The translations under genes were made by a program, and so were the position numbers. Positions 1 to 10,815 of a DNA stretch of 64,000 nucleotides are shown here, piece by piece. The DNA is from Odontocerum albicorne (Eukaryota; Arthropoda; Insecta; Trichoptera; Odontoceridae). Position 1 is the stretch's first letter; the number at the start of each line of letters is the position of its first letter. A model generated the notes under the pieces. That model was not told the origin of the DNA, did not search any database, and saw nothing but the letters and a program-made list of their open reading frames with translations. The DNA lies in contig OX463841.1 in the NCBI GenBank assembly GCA_949825065.1, positions 16,879,064 through 16,943,063 on the forward strand, given 5' to 3'.

Positions 1-346
1 AAGAGATTCCTATTTAGCAGGTAGTAGATGGTCGCAAGTAAAAGGCAGTAGACTGGAGTGAACTGAGAATATATTTTTACGTTTGGCGCTCCTTATGTGC
101 GGCCAATCGCTCATCGCAAGCGCCTGTTTCCGCCCGTGCATGCTGTCATAACTTGCTAAATATCATAATTCTCGCAAGTTTTCGCATGCATGGGCCGGCC
201 GACTTTTGATACTGTTTCGCGATGACCACGCACATTTCAGTTACGGTCGTGACACAGCACGGATCTCAACATACATAAAAAGTACCAAATAACTAAAAGG
301 AAAACAAATACATAATATGTTTTATGTGACGCATACGTCCGATAAA
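1..346 (+). mobile_element. Solo LTR-A copy, cut by window start
   Basis: This is the right-hand part of a roughly 500-550 bp LTR that occurs five times in the window (also 13544, 29206, 33886, 61864). The match runs from the segment near gagattcct through the GC-rich middle (tcatcgcaagcgcctgtttc) to the terminus gacgcatacgtccgata at 346. The usual ...gataca end reads gataaa here. The left end lies outside the window, so its target duplication cannot be checked. Confidence 0.8.
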
Positions 347-2071
347 ATAACCTTCGAATCAATGGAAATCTTACATATTTAGCTTTTATTTAATTTGCAA
401 TTAACAACGGTCTGGGAAAAATATTCAGTTCTTTGGAGGCGATATGTTATCTTCACAGTGTTTTTTTTTTAACAAATTATCTTTATTACTGATTTGAGTA
501 CCGGAGAAGTCTCCAACGTCCAGAAGCAGCTCTTTCCCTCTGTGTTATCTAGCAGAGATCTTTTTAATATTTTATGACATGATATTTTTTTTTATATCAA
601 ATGTCTTCTGCATCGCGTGCAAACTGAGCGTTGTGATCCGCGATTGTGTCTCGAACTCGGCGCACCATCTGTCTCCATCCCTCAATTATCAAACAAATGA
701 GCAGGTTTAAAAAAATACGTGATGATTTTCTTCCCCTTGGCTCCTCGTGTTGGTTTTATTCTCGGGACTATTTTAAATGTGAAACCACTGAGTTTACAAC
801 ATAATACCTCTCTGGGAAATTGTTGGTGTGCTGTGTGACACGCGACACCGCTCTAGTGCGTTGTTGCAGTGGTAATGCACTTGCGCAATGTTTTCAATTA
901 ATCTCGGAACATTCCTTAGCATGTTTCATCGAGTCATTTACATACATCTTTGTGTTATGGAATACTTTTAGTCCTTATTCAACTGAAACGTCAGCGCACA
1001 TGTAACATTCTCACCGAGAGATATTTTCGAGTTGGTCTATTTTCGTCAGCACGTTTGTCCTTTTTTTCTTCTCAGTGTGGGATTACATATCAAAAGCTCT
1101 GTTTACGATAGAAAAAGTGGTATGAATTTGATTGTTTTAAAACAGCGTTGAAGTTTTGAAAACTTCCGTATTAAGGCATCTATTTGCATCTATCGGAATA
1201 GAGATTCTCGATTTTGCAATTGCTTTCGATTGCAAAAAAATGGGTGTTATATGTTTTATTTCCGTTTATACATGTGTCGTTTTATTTCCGTTTATACATG
1301 TTAAGTGCAAGAATTAGAAATTCTTTTGTGGACTTATTTTATTACCGTTGGCAAACCAGATTTGAAGGATTATATTTGTAAGGAATAATTGTCGCAAAAT
1401 TAATAAATGTTATAAAAAAAATTAAAAAAACCGGACTTTTAAAAAAAAACTACCGTTTGTGGAAGCTGTGAATAAAAGTATCAATTCGACGCTTTGTTTA
1501 TTTCTTCTAAGCGTTTGAATTTAATCTGTAAATTCAGAAATTCACAAGATATATAACATATAGTACTCGTGTAAAGCTTCGAATGATTTTTTTCATTCGC
1601 AGCTTTTATTTAGCATATCTTCAATTAAGAGACGCGCTACAATAAATATTTTGTTCAAAATGAAAACATTAATTTATTTCGATTTTTTTTACGAGTTCAT
1701 GTGTTTTTCAGACTCGAATATTTTTAATTGAAGACATTTATGGATATTTTGAGTGTTAGCCATTGCTTTTCATGGAACCTATGCTATGTGTTATATTCTC
1801 GCAACATAAAGAGATGAATATACAACAGAGTGAAGACCGTGAGTTTATATTAAAGTATCTAAATATAAAATGTTCTTAACACATACACACACGAGTAGGA
1901 AAGCCTGTTATGAATGATTTATGACCGCTGAGTACTAACGAACTGGACTCCATGTTCTCCAAATGGGGGTATTTCTGTTTATTTGTGTTTTTAGCTTTAA
2001 TCTTGTCTCTACGCCTCGAAATTTTTGCGACCATCTTGATCAATTCACAGATCGCATATATAAATGAAGAA
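347..2071. other. No gene recognised
   Basis: AT-rich sequence with homopolymer runs. The only structure I see is a direct repeat of about 23 bp (gttttatttccgtttataca) at about 1253 and 1280. Open frames are short and have no recognisable protein character. Confidence 0.6.
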
Positions 2072-2755
2072 TCTCAATGCGTTGGATTGACCAAGTGAGA
2101 GACGCAACTGGACTACCCTTAACCCTTATCATGGCATTGTAACACAGGTGTTACACTAATTTAGGGATTTAAAAAAAAATATCCAGAAACTGTAACGTTA
2201 TTTTAAATATGGCAACACATTCAAATACTATACATGCACTATTGTGTGCAGTGGTATCATCTGGTGATAAATATTGACAACGCTATAAGCTTTCAAACGA
2301 CATCGGGTCAACATGTCTGGACAGCGTGGGTGCGTTTTGAAAATTGGGGTAAATAATCTAAATATCTTATTAATCACTACATGTAGAGAAAATTTTATTC
2401 AAACCATTTTATTTGTTGATAATTCAGCTATGTTAATGTTTTAGATTATAGAATTATTTATTGTGTTTTATAAAAATTTATATTTTGGCAATGTAACTTG
2501 GGTGTTACATATAAAAAAATTATAAGAAAAAGTTGTGATTTTTTTCCTCAAATTTCCTTCATAACTTGCCATATAACAAAGAATCGCCAAAGAAAAACGT
2601 TAATATTTGGATAAATTGAACTTGGCCAAGATAAGGGTTAACAACTGCCCTTCGAGCCGCGGAGTGCAGAGATGGATGGGTAGGAGTCGTCAGGGGCTAT
2701 CATGGAAGTCACGATGCTCAGTTATGAGCGATACGATAGGATGATGATGATAATC
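2072..2755 (+). pseudogene. RTE-like reverse transcriptase C-terminal relic, split by a TTAA MITE
   Basis: The plus strand reads WIDQVRDATGLPL up to the insertion at 2119. The same frame resumes after it as TTALRAAECRDGWVG once one TTAA copy is counted. This matches the C-terminal tail of non-LTR endonuclease-reverse transcriptases, which commonly end in R/K-W-x-D-x-V...W-R. It ends at a (gat)n tract near 2736-2755, a usual kind of 3' microsatellite for these elements. Only the last 40 or so residues remain. The RT is dead, and the family assignment is by recognition, not by search. Confidence 0.65.
2123..2637. mobile_element. piggyBac-type TTAA MITE, copy 1 (family pB-A)
   Basis: 515 bp bounded by TTAA at 2119-2122 and 2638-2641. 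The ends are cccttatcatggcattg and, inverted, cccttatcttggccaag. TTAA duplication with a CCC start is the piggyBac hallmark. The inside has no transposase. A segment shared with the second copy (47812) reads atgtctggacagcgtggg followed by a GT donor-like site, perhaps the first exon of a lost transposase. It interrupts an RTE reading frame. Confidence 0.8.
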
Positions 2756-3720
2756 GAGTCAATAATATCCAAAGGGTTCTCCTCTCAAGCCTTACGTTCA
2801 TAGGTTCATCTTCGGATCGTTTGGTTGCTCGGATCTAGTGGCGTCAATCGATACTTTTTCTACATTCGAAGTGCTGGCAACTTGCTAGGTTGCGTAAAAT
2901 CCAGGTCTTAGCCGCTTCATAAGTATATTTACTTCGCTGCGCGCATTTTAAGTCCGTCGTCGCTACTACTCCTTTCACAATTATGTGTGTCGCGTTCATA
3001 AAAAAATCAGAAGATATCGATCTTGTAGTGAACATCGCGCTGGATGAGTACTTATTTTGTAGACCAACAGGGTGGGTTGTGGTGGTATCGTACCGGACTT
3101 CATCCTAAATGTTAATTTTAACATTACTCGTTTAAGCCGATAATCTTTTGAAAGCGGAAATCAGAAACAACTTGCCGGTGAATCGTTCCATGTTTTCCTT
3201 CTGTGTAAATTGTCTTTGCTGTAAATCCAGGAAACAGTACATCTTATCTTGTTGGATCGCTTAAGTTAAAGAATGAATGGAATGGAATTTATTTCATGGA
3301 CTGTTGGAAAATCTATATGCCTCGGAGAGCTTTATTCCTCTGTTAGATGTTTTCGATAAATATAACGCAGTGAGGGAGAGTTTTTAGATCGGAATAAATT
3401 ACAATTAATAAATCACGCTTTCGTATAAGTGAGCGCAAAAGTGTCCCAGTAAGTAGTGCATTAAACATTCCTCGAAAATGAGATGTCCCTGTTCACAAGT
3501 GACACTGTAAAATATTCTGAGGGTCCAGTCTCTGCTTATGTGTCTGAAAACGGGACTCTTGGCATCCGGGCAGAGTTATCTCATTCTGCGCACGTGCGGA
3601 ATATTTTATCGGTTGCGGAATGCACGCTCTGTAAATAAATATACTCCTATCGTGAGGACTATTCAAGGAGTAACTATTTCAAGCGTATTTCCGGTTACTT
3701 CTTTTATCTACATAAATCTT
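2756..3720. other. No gene recognised
   Basis: Ordinary AT-rich sequence. Short open frames at 2844-3035 (minus) and 3538-3729 (plus) show no recognisable domain and I do not support them as genes. Confidence 0.6.
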
Positions 3721-3792
3721 ATCCATTAACTTTATCTTATTGTCACCAGATATATGTATATATCTGGTGACAGTAAGATTAAGGGAATGGAT
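3721..3792. repeat. 72-bp near-perfect palindrome
   Basis: Left arm 3721-3755 (starts atccattaactttatctta) and right arm 3758-3792 are reverse complements with only a few mismatches, separated by 2 bp. It directly abuts the SINE-1 head at 3793. It could form a long hairpin or be a tiny MITE. Confidence 0.75.
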
Positions 3793-4158
3793 ATATGCCG
3801 CGCGGTAGCGCACTACTAGACTTCCGTACGGAAAAACGTCGGTTCGAACCCCGCTTGTGCTACTTCCCTCGAATAACAGGCATTTTTTTCTAGTATTTGG
3901 AGGTATAATTCAATGCTTTTTTTTTTGCAGTGGAGCGGCGCTCCACTACCTTTTTTACGGTATACCAAAAGCTTGACAAGAAGTGAGCTCTGGCACTTTT
4001 TTTTTTAAAGCTCTGTCAGTGCTTTTTTGCGATGGAGCGCAGTGGAGTAGCGCTCCACCACCTTTTTACGGTTTACAAAAAGCTTGCCAAGAAGTGAGCT
4101 CCGGCACCTTTTTTTTTTTTTTAAAAAGCACTGGGTATAATGATACCTATGACTTCAA
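3793..4158 (+). mobile_element. tRNA-derived SINE-1 carrying a nested hAT-like MITE
   Basis: The head has an A-box-like ccgcgcggtagcg and a perfect B-box ggttcgaaccc at 3841-3851, as in RNA polymerase III promoters of tRNA-derived SINEs. The tail ends aatgatacctatgacttca. Other copies are at 15009, 21920 (minus) and 37408 (minus). This copy is longer than the usual 150 bp because of an insertion at 3911-4133. Confidence 0.75.
3911..4133. mobile_element. hAT-like MITE with two tandem units
   Basis: 223 bp between two copies of ggtataat (3902-3909 and 4134-4141). Its ends are caatgcttttt and, inverted, cagtgcttttt. An 8-bp duplication and a CAGTG-like end point to the hAT superfamily; the left duplication is offset by one base. 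Inside, a unit of about 110 bp (ctccact...tttttacggt...aagcttg...aagtgagctc) occurs twice. Confidence 0.6.
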
Positions 4159-4429
4159 ATAAATAGTATGTGCATTTCTTTCGAGTATGCCCTAATTACT
4201 ATATATTGTTAATTAATATATATATTTTTATTTCATCCACGGTCTCTGCTGACCTCGAAATACTCTTCTACATTATTTATAATTTTTTCCAATGTTTTTA
4301 ACATTCACTATAAGTAGTGGATTTTGACTTATCGTTAGCGAAAGTTAAATGTTTTTTTTATTGATTTTCCAATATTCTAAGCGACACAAAATGATAGTTC
4401 ACATTTTTTAATAATAAAAAATAACAATT
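4159..4429. other. No gene recognised
   Basis: AT-rich flank between SINE-1 and a SINE-2 fragment. Confidence 0.5.
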
Positions 4430-4525
4430 TTTAAATATGGCGTCGTTTAGAGAGCAAACTCTTCCTGAGGGCGCTCTAATTCGGAATTGGAAAAAGTTAT
4501 TATTGACTCGTTAAAAATATTACAA
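4430..4525 (-). repeat. SINE-2 fragment
   Basis: Shares the signature gtttagagagca...cgctctaattcggaatt and the following ttattgactcgttaaaaata with the longer copies at 49866-50140 and 56590-56860. Confidence 0.55.
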
Positions 4526-4650
4526 AAAAAAAACAGATGCGTGAGACTCTCGCGCGGTAGAAGTGAAACTTCTTAGCTCCTAGGAGACTTTGTGCATTGC
4601 TTTTTTCCATTTGTTAACGATTTTTATTATTTAAAAAAAAATCTAATATA

Positions 4651-5598
4651 CTAGGTAAGTCCAGAAAGTAAGTGTACTGAATTTTTGTAGGTTACAATTT
4701 TTTTCATTTAAACAAAAAAATTACGCGGTTACCGTAGTACATATGTAAGCTATTTTTCGACAGAGTCGCCATTCATCTCAATGCAGGTGGTGAAGCGGGG
4801 TATCAACTTTTTGATGCCTTCCTCGAAGTAGTTTCCCGCCAACCCCTCCGTCCACTTCTTCACCTCCTCCTTTACCTCCTCGTCGGTTGAAAACCTTTTT
4901 CCACCCATGGTGCATCTTTAGGGAGGTAAAGAGATAGTAATCTGAAGGTGCTCTGTCAGGGGAATGCGCGGGATGGTTCAGGACATCCCATTTAAACGAG
5001 GCGAGCAGTTCCTTCGTGGCGTTGGCCGTGTGTGGTCTGGCATTGTCGTGCAGCAGGCAGATTCCCTTTGTCAGCATGCCTCTCCTCTTGTTCGGAATCG
5101 CCCTCCGCAATTTTTTTAGGGTCTCACAGTATCTTGCAGAGTTGATGGTCTCCCCTTGAGGCATATATTCAATTAAAATTATGCCTTGACAGTCCCAAAA
5201 CAATTTCGTCAGTCACAATTGAAGGTCTTCCGCTCCTCTGATCATCATGCGCAGACGTACGACCGTTTTGAAACTCGCGACACCACTTGTACACACTCGT
5301 ACCATTCATAGCTTTATCACCATATGCAGTTTTCACCTCATTATAAACCTCAACCGGAGGTTTTCCCTTCCAAACTAAATAACGGATGACGCCCCGTATT
5401 TCGCACTTGGCGGAAGATTGGATTTACATTTTTCACGAAACGTGTTGTCGCGTCGACACTTCTCAACGTACTGACCTCGGATCGGTCTCGTTGCGGAGGG
5501 GAAGGGTCAGGCTACACGGAAGTGTAGCCAACATGTCGAAAAATAAAATCTATCCGGTCGTGAGAGCCTCAGTACACTTACTTTCTGGATACGCCTCG
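4651..5598 (-). mobile_element. mariner-A copy 1, internally deleted
   Basis: 948 bp with terminal repeats ctaggtaagtccagaaagta (left, diverged) and, inverted, cgaggcgtatccagaaagta, flanked by TA at 4649-4650 and 5599-5600. The transposase is on the minus strand. Two sister copies (20685-21637 and 51130-52083) are nearly the same length, well short of the usual 1.3 kb. Confidence 0.85.
4750..5203 (-). pseudogene. mariner transposase C-terminal half, frameshifted
   Basis: The main frame (4778-5203) contains WDCQGIILIEYMPQGETINS, LLHDNARPHT with the second catalytic Asp, and SPDRAPSDYYLF with the third Asp in D34D spacing; R replaces the usual L in the SPDLAPSDY motif. After YLFTSLK the frame breaks within a GC-rich stretch. 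The true C-terminus (RFTTCIEMNG) lies in another frame near 4750-4800. There is no N-terminal DNA-binding domain, so this is inactive. Confidence 0.85.
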
Positions 5599-5644
5599 TA
5601 ATACGCAAGCGTTTATTGGTTGACTTATGCTATGTATACACACA

Positions 5645-5673
5645 GTACACGCTGCGCATGCGCGTAGCGTGTA
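5645..5673. repeat. Short GC-rich palindrome
   Basis: tacacgct and agcgtgta flank gcgcatgcgc, giving a compact hairpin in otherwise AT-rich DNA, just beyond the right end of mariner-A copy 1. Confidence 0.6.
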
Positions 5674-5675
5674 TG

Positions 5676-5995
5676 ATGTATTATGGATTTAAATTAAAAA
5701 TAGTTAAATTAATTAAATATTTTATATTTAATTTTTATTTTTAATTTTAGTTTATTATTTAATTTAATTTATTTTTTAATATAATAAATTTTTATTTAAT
5801 TTATTTTATTTTATTTTAATTTATTTAATTTTAATTTCTTTAATTTTTATTTATTTAATTTAATTTTTATTTTATTTAATTTATTTTAATTTTTATTAAA
5901 AAAAAAATAATACATTTTTTTCTTTTAATTTATTTAATTTAATTTTTAATTTAATTTAATTTAATTTAATTTAACTTTATTTTATTTTAATTTCA
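5676..5995. repeat. AT-rich low-complexity tract
   Basis: About 320 bp made almost entirely of A and T in variants of taattt, tttatt and attttaa, with a short regular (aattt)n run at about 5940-5975. Confidence 0.85.
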
Positions 5996-7160
5996 TTCCT
6001 TTACTCAAAATAGATGAAGCGTTTCACTTTTCGTGACGTTCAGGCCAATTTGCCTTACCGAGCGTATAGAAGTTTCACTTCAAAAACACATATTGACCGT
6101 AAATATATTAAGGTAGTGGCTGCGGCCATTAGGTTAGTTACTTCACTGCATCGGCATATGTGCACTTATCAAGAAAGACGAAGTACAAAGAATTTTTCTA
6201 TATCTTCCGATATGAGATATTAACACATTCGGTTTTAGATCTAATAAAGCGTGTGTGTGTGATGTTCATATACAATTATAAATATATTGTAGATAAGACC
6301 TCACAAAAAGTGTTGTCTTTAAATTATTCCTAAAGCTTTATGTTTATCTAAGAAAGATGTGAACTGATGTTGACACGGCGTTACCACCGGAATAGTAAAA
6401 AATAACTGTCATTTTTTACTTTGACCCTATGTACCTACTCGATAAAGTGAACCTTTGTCAAATACATTTTTATGATATGCCTGCCTAGTCTTTTGAGCGC
6501 CCCTCGAACTTCCTTTCGCCGTGCATCTTGGCGTGTGTTTGAGGCGGATCTCTCAAAGCAGTTTCACTAGTTTATTTTTGTAATGGCTTATCCCATCCAC
6601 TATCGGCTGTTTACTAATCGCTAAATAACATTTTCTGCATATCGTTTGTGAGTATTCATTGAAGAACGTATTTTGTTTTCACTTTCATATTTCATCGAGT
6701 CAATGGGGCACTAAAACATATATGATACATATAGGGCATAGGAATTTAGTATTTGGGACTGTCTTCTTTATTAGGCCCCTGATAGTAGTTTTACTCCATT
6801 TTCATCCCGTTTGCTCCCAATTATGGTGAACATTTATACTTTAGAGTCTCATGAAGCACGTCCTAATATATTTTGCACTGTCCTCTTTATTGTCTTCTGC
6901 CTGCCTTCAATGAAATCACCGAAGAAGGCATTCTTTGGAAGTCTGGTTTCAGACATGCGAGCATCAAGTCTGGACCAACCCAGGCAAGTACGCAACATTA
7001 GGATCTCGATTCTGTAGGAGTTTACACTGTTCAATACTTCATCATTTGATAATCGATGGTACCTTGAAATCTTCCATCATTTATTTGAATTCTTACTGCT
7101 AACTTCATATTTACAGACCTGATATACTCGAATCGGATAGTAACAAAATTTGCTAAGACG
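5996..7160. other. No gene recognised
   Basis: No TE or host gene is recognised. Open frames at 6014-6223 (plus) and 6811-7034 (both strands) look like chance. Confidence 0.5.
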
Positions 7161-7365
7161 ATAGTCCATAAGTGTTTTGGTGCCAACTTTGATGTGGGAG
7201 TGAAACGTGGACGTGGAAAATGACTTGACAGGAGCTGAATAAGTGCTGTAGAGATTCGTGTATTGAGAAAAGTACACGGGGTGACAATATTCGACATAAT
7301 CTGGATGGTTTGGAAATGTGCAACGAATGAAAGAAGAAAGTCGAACAAAACTATAGTGCAAATGG
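7161..7365 (+). pseudogene. RTE-like RT C-terminal fragment
   Basis: The decayed plus strand resembles the segment after the RT domain (V-L-x-x-x-x-Y-G-S-E-T-W...R-W-F-G-H-V) seen better at 53925-54420: tgggagtgaaacgtggacg, then gaacgaatgaaagaaga and gcaaatgg. Several stops and shifts. Confidence 0.55.
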
Positions 7366-7490
7366 TAGACTATTTTCTGATTTAGCCAAAAGAGTGCTTT
7401 TGCTCCATAAGGGTGAGCCAATCAGCGTACTGGAAATAGAACCAGAGGTCGGAATGTAACCGCAAATAATATTTCAATAGCATTAATAAT

Positions 7491-7560
7491 AAAAGGACAA
7501 TTTATATAGCGCCATTTAAAGAGCAACTCTCCTCAAGGGTATTTTCAATGTATTATTCAC
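7491..7560 (-). repeat. SINE-2 fragment
   Basis: gacaatttatatagcgccat then agagcaactctcctcaagg matches the terminal module of SINE-2 in reverse. Confidence 0.6.
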
Positions 7561-7601
7561 TTGATCCAACTGTACTTTCCTTGTTCTTCCTCTTACCCAA
7601 C

Positions 7602-7812
7602 ATGCCGGTGTGCTCTGATTGTCTCACCTCGGTGTGCCATCGGATCCAGTACAGCAGTGTGGCCGGTGAGTTTGCTGGTGTGCAACGGCTCACTCACTTA
7701 AAACAAACTCCATGCAACAGCTTCGCTTTCCAACAGATGTCGTTGGAGTTGCGAGGGGATCCTCGACTACGAGGCCCGGCAACGACGACGTTCTTCCTCT
7801 ACAACGCCTTCC
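7602..7812 (+). repeat. Interspersed repeat R-B
   Basis: Contains ccggtgtgctctgattg, catcggatccagtacagc, gtgtggccggtgagtttgct and a later part with gaggggatcctcgactac. Copies are at 15184-15345 and, in reverse, 37265-37385. A 105-bp part of it is tandemly expanded at 36938-37255. No coding capacity; class unknown. Confidence 0.65.
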
Positions 7813-7814
7813 AC

Positions 7815-8000
7815 TAAAATTTGCACTAATAATATGTTTGTTTGTTAACCATTCTTTATTCATCCGTTCTATATGCCCAAACTATTTCACAGTTCTCTTT
7901 TTCGTCTTATTCAACACATCAGCTTTAAGTTCACATTGTCGTTAATAGATGACACCCTATGTATTCTCATTTCACGCATTTATTCGGCCATGTTTAACCT
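7815..8000 (-). pseudogene. RTE-like RT fragment
   Basis: Reverse-strand relic of the same RT family as 53925-54420: cgtcttattcaacacatcag (S/L-K-x-K-K region) followed by cattgtcgttaatagatgac and catttcacgcatttattc. Very short and degenerate. Confidence 0.5.
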
Positions 8001-8010
8001 GTACACCGCG

Positions 8011-9072
8011 TTAAAAATCAAATTCCACAAATCCTGTGCGCGGCACGATTTCGGCGTTTTTAAATTTCTAAGTTTAAACGCGTTTTTTGTTTAGACCCAC
8101 TGATATTTGATTACACCACCAAGTAAACATGACATTCAAGTAATTTTCTGATAATAAATGATAGTCATTACTCTTAAGGAGACTCATTAAATAAAGGAGA
8201 TAAACTAAACATTACGTAAAATACACAAAGGAATGCTACAGATCAGATCACAGGCGTTTGTGCTTCCCGCGAGGAACACGTTAAATATATCCTTGTTGAA
8301 ATGTATATATTGAACAATTACATTAGCCCAGACTTTGTAGCATACAAATTTTGTTTCTGTTTTATTAAACCGATGAATGATTTATTCCGATTATTATTTA
8401 TGAAGTTAGTGTTGATTTAATTAACTGCACTTTGTTTATCTGCAGTAGTCTTTGAAATACATAAGCGTTACATTGAATAGATTGCAGAATATCGGGAAGG
8501 GTTTTTTTCTCGAATCTGAATTTATTGCGACATATCAGTACTGGGTAACCCAACCATATCGGCGCTAACGTTTTTGATTTATTGTCGATGCTTGTGGCAT
8601 ACTCATTTCTCGCTTGTGACAAGCTGATTCTGTCTCATACGCCTAAGCGTTTTTGTAGACATATGCTGCGTTTATTTATGTACATACATTAAATTAAAAC
8701 AATCATTTACTTGTTTTATGTTTTATACGCCCATTGTAATACGCAATTATGTGTAATTGCACGCTACATTTTGCTGTGACGAAATTTGAAACGATTGTTT
8801 TGGTGAGCCTTTCATTTATTGTAAACCCTATAATTTGGCAGGCGTTCCATTGTATGCGTACTGTATTTCGTTTTATTTATCAGTTGGAGCCGAATCGTTG
8901 TAAACCCTGCTTCGTACCGTATTCTTCGGACTATAATACGCACTGGACCACAAGACATACCCCAAATTTAAGAGACGATTTTTAGCAAAAACATTTTATT
9001 ATAAAGGTACAAAAATTTGTTACAAACTCTTAATTTTTAATTTTTATCAACAAACCTTGTACTAGCAGTGTA
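8011..9072. other. No gene recognised
   Basis: No repeat shared within the window and no protein-like frame seen. Confidence 0.5.
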
Positions 9073-9553
9073 TGGGACGTGTGCGGTCACCCTTGTGATT
9101 ATGTGTAATCCTTGACTCTTGATAATTGTGTTATATTTTTATATGTCCTTGATATGATGTTTGAATCTCTTGTATGTGTAGATCTGTATGTGAATATGTA
9201 ATGTAAATCCTTGATACTTTGTTGAAAAATTCCGATCGTGTTCGCGACCGCAAGGGAAGTAAAAGACTTGCGGGCGGGGCGTCGTAAGTAGGCCACGGGC
9301 CGGTCGGTTTAAGCAGTGCTCGAAACCACAAAAGTTGTTGTATTTCGCGGGGAATGGGCGCTTGCGATGACCGACCGACCATTAATAAGGAAGGTCCCTT
9401 TTTAGGGAAAAATATCCCCCCATCAGCGACAGCTCCTCCGGCAGACAGCTTACCCCCATAGGCAACCACGTATCTCTCTCTTCCTCTCAATAAACATTTG
9501 CATATCAATATCTCAATAAACATTTACTTATAAAAGTCACACACGTCTCCCCA
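9073..9553. mobile_element. Possible LTR of an unplaced retroelement
   Basis: 481 bp from tgggacgtgtg to cacgtctcccca, so it begins TG, ends CA, and has complementary ends. Two aataaa signals (about 9488 and 9513) and a GC-rich body fit an LTR. The flanking 5-mers (gtgta, tttac) do not match and no primer-binding site follows. A 130-residue frame on the minus strand here has no recognisable domain. Confidence 0.35.
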
Positions 9554-10044
9554 TTTACCTATATATACTATATTCATCTATATTCATTCTTATATTTTAT
9601 TCACCATCACCATTTTTCACTCACCACCCTTTCAATATATTACCGTGTGTGACGAGATATAAATCCACAAATTTATTTATATTCGTATGTAATATTATGT
9701 ATATACTATCACATTTATATATGTATTTAATCGTTTTATAATTTCTCATAATCATTCATAAAAAAAAAAAAACATTTACCACAAACCTATCCTTTCCCGA
9801 TTCCTAAAAAGATCCAAAATATCTAATAAATATCATAACAGTCAGCACTTATCTGATGAAGGAGTAAGGTGTCCTACCATCGGACCGAAACTCCGAACAA
9901 GTTATCCACCACTAGTTAGGGAAAAATATATTCTCAGTAACAACCGACTCTACTGTGTTTTACTTTGAGACCCGCTACCGACCTGCCTGAGAGCAATCTC
10001 TTCAACCCCGCTACCTTCTGCTCGATCTACGCTTCTGGAACCTT
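9554..10044. other. No gene; one hammerhead-like motif
   Basis: AT-rich sequence with gtcacacacg (about 9535) and cgtgtgtgac (about 9643) as an inverted pair. A CTGATGA...GAAA motif at 9853-9890 is described separately. Confidence 0.5.
9841..9905 (+). ncRNA. Hammerhead-ribozyme-like motif
   Basis: CTGATGA at 9853-9859 fits the hammerhead CUGANGA box. A possible helix follows (gtcc...ggac), then GAAA at 9887-9890. Helices I and III are not convincing by eye. Hammerheads occur in Penelope-like elements; two similar motifs are at 38397-38424 and 38741-38766. Confidence 0.2.
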
Positions 10045-10135
10045 ACTTACCCCACCCCTTTGAGACACGACATTTCAAACGTCACAGGGACCATCCTACA
10101 TTTTCTTGAGTATAATTAATAGTCTTTATTTATGT
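10045..10135. repeat. Single end of TIR element X
   Basis: The stretch from cctttgagacacgacatttc through cgtcacagggaccatcctac to ttgagtataatta matches, inverted, the left end of the 570-bp element at 32613-33182. No partner end is nearby. Confidence 0.65.
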
Positions 10136-10335
10136 CCGAGTTCTGATAAATATTTCGAAAATCAGTGGGCGAATTCTAGAAGAATAAACAGACCAAGTAA
10201 CGCAGTGGTTCTTGGTCCAGCACTCACTTCACCCACACCTGGTAAATACTGGTATAGGTAGCGAGGAAGGTTGATATGAATTATGAAGTAGAGTGGGACT
10301 ATACTATGATAATAATGGTTTTTTAACATCATTAA

Positions 10336-10815
10336 CCTTTCCTTTCCTGTGCTAAAAAAATCCGCCCGTTCCGGTGATGTGTATTCAATACATAGCGATT
10401 TAAAATCGGAAAAATAACAATCTTCATAGTCAATCGCTTAACTTAATTAAATTTGAAGTCAAAAGTGATAATAATTGAAATTTAATAGCTGAAAACATAA
10501 AAAAAAACATCGGACGACGTTCACAAAACAGACGGAGCGACCACCTCGAACGAAAGCCGGTTGGTTACTAAAACGAGAAAAGCGAGCGAACTGAAATTCA
10601 ATTTTTTGGCACACGTTTTTATCGGTAAATTTATTTCCGATTTTCACAAAATATCTCTGATGTGGCTGATAAGTGCTAATTATTATTAATATTATTTTTT
10701 CATTCAATGCCTAAATGTATTACGGAGGAATACCTAAAGTCTGAACCCAGTATTTATTATATTTATAGAGATATTAAAGTTTTTGAAGCAATGTGTACTC
10801 ACAGGACAGGAAGGG
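10336..10815. mobile_element. TTAA MITE (family pB-C), copy 1
   Basis: 480 bp between TTAA at 10332-10335 and 10816-10819. Ends: cctttcctttcctgtg and, inverted, cccttcctgtcctgtg. The inside has the landmark aacatcggacgacgttcaca, shared in reverse with 55518-56117. No transposase frame remains. Confidence 0.8.

Noticed and set aside
7031..7421. Two overlapping minus frames of 105 and 114 residues
   Set aside because: Antisense to a plus-strand RTE-like relic; no domain in either.
9131..9523. 130-residue minus open frame
   Set aside because: Lies within a probable LTR; no domain, and composition follows the GC-rich LTR body.
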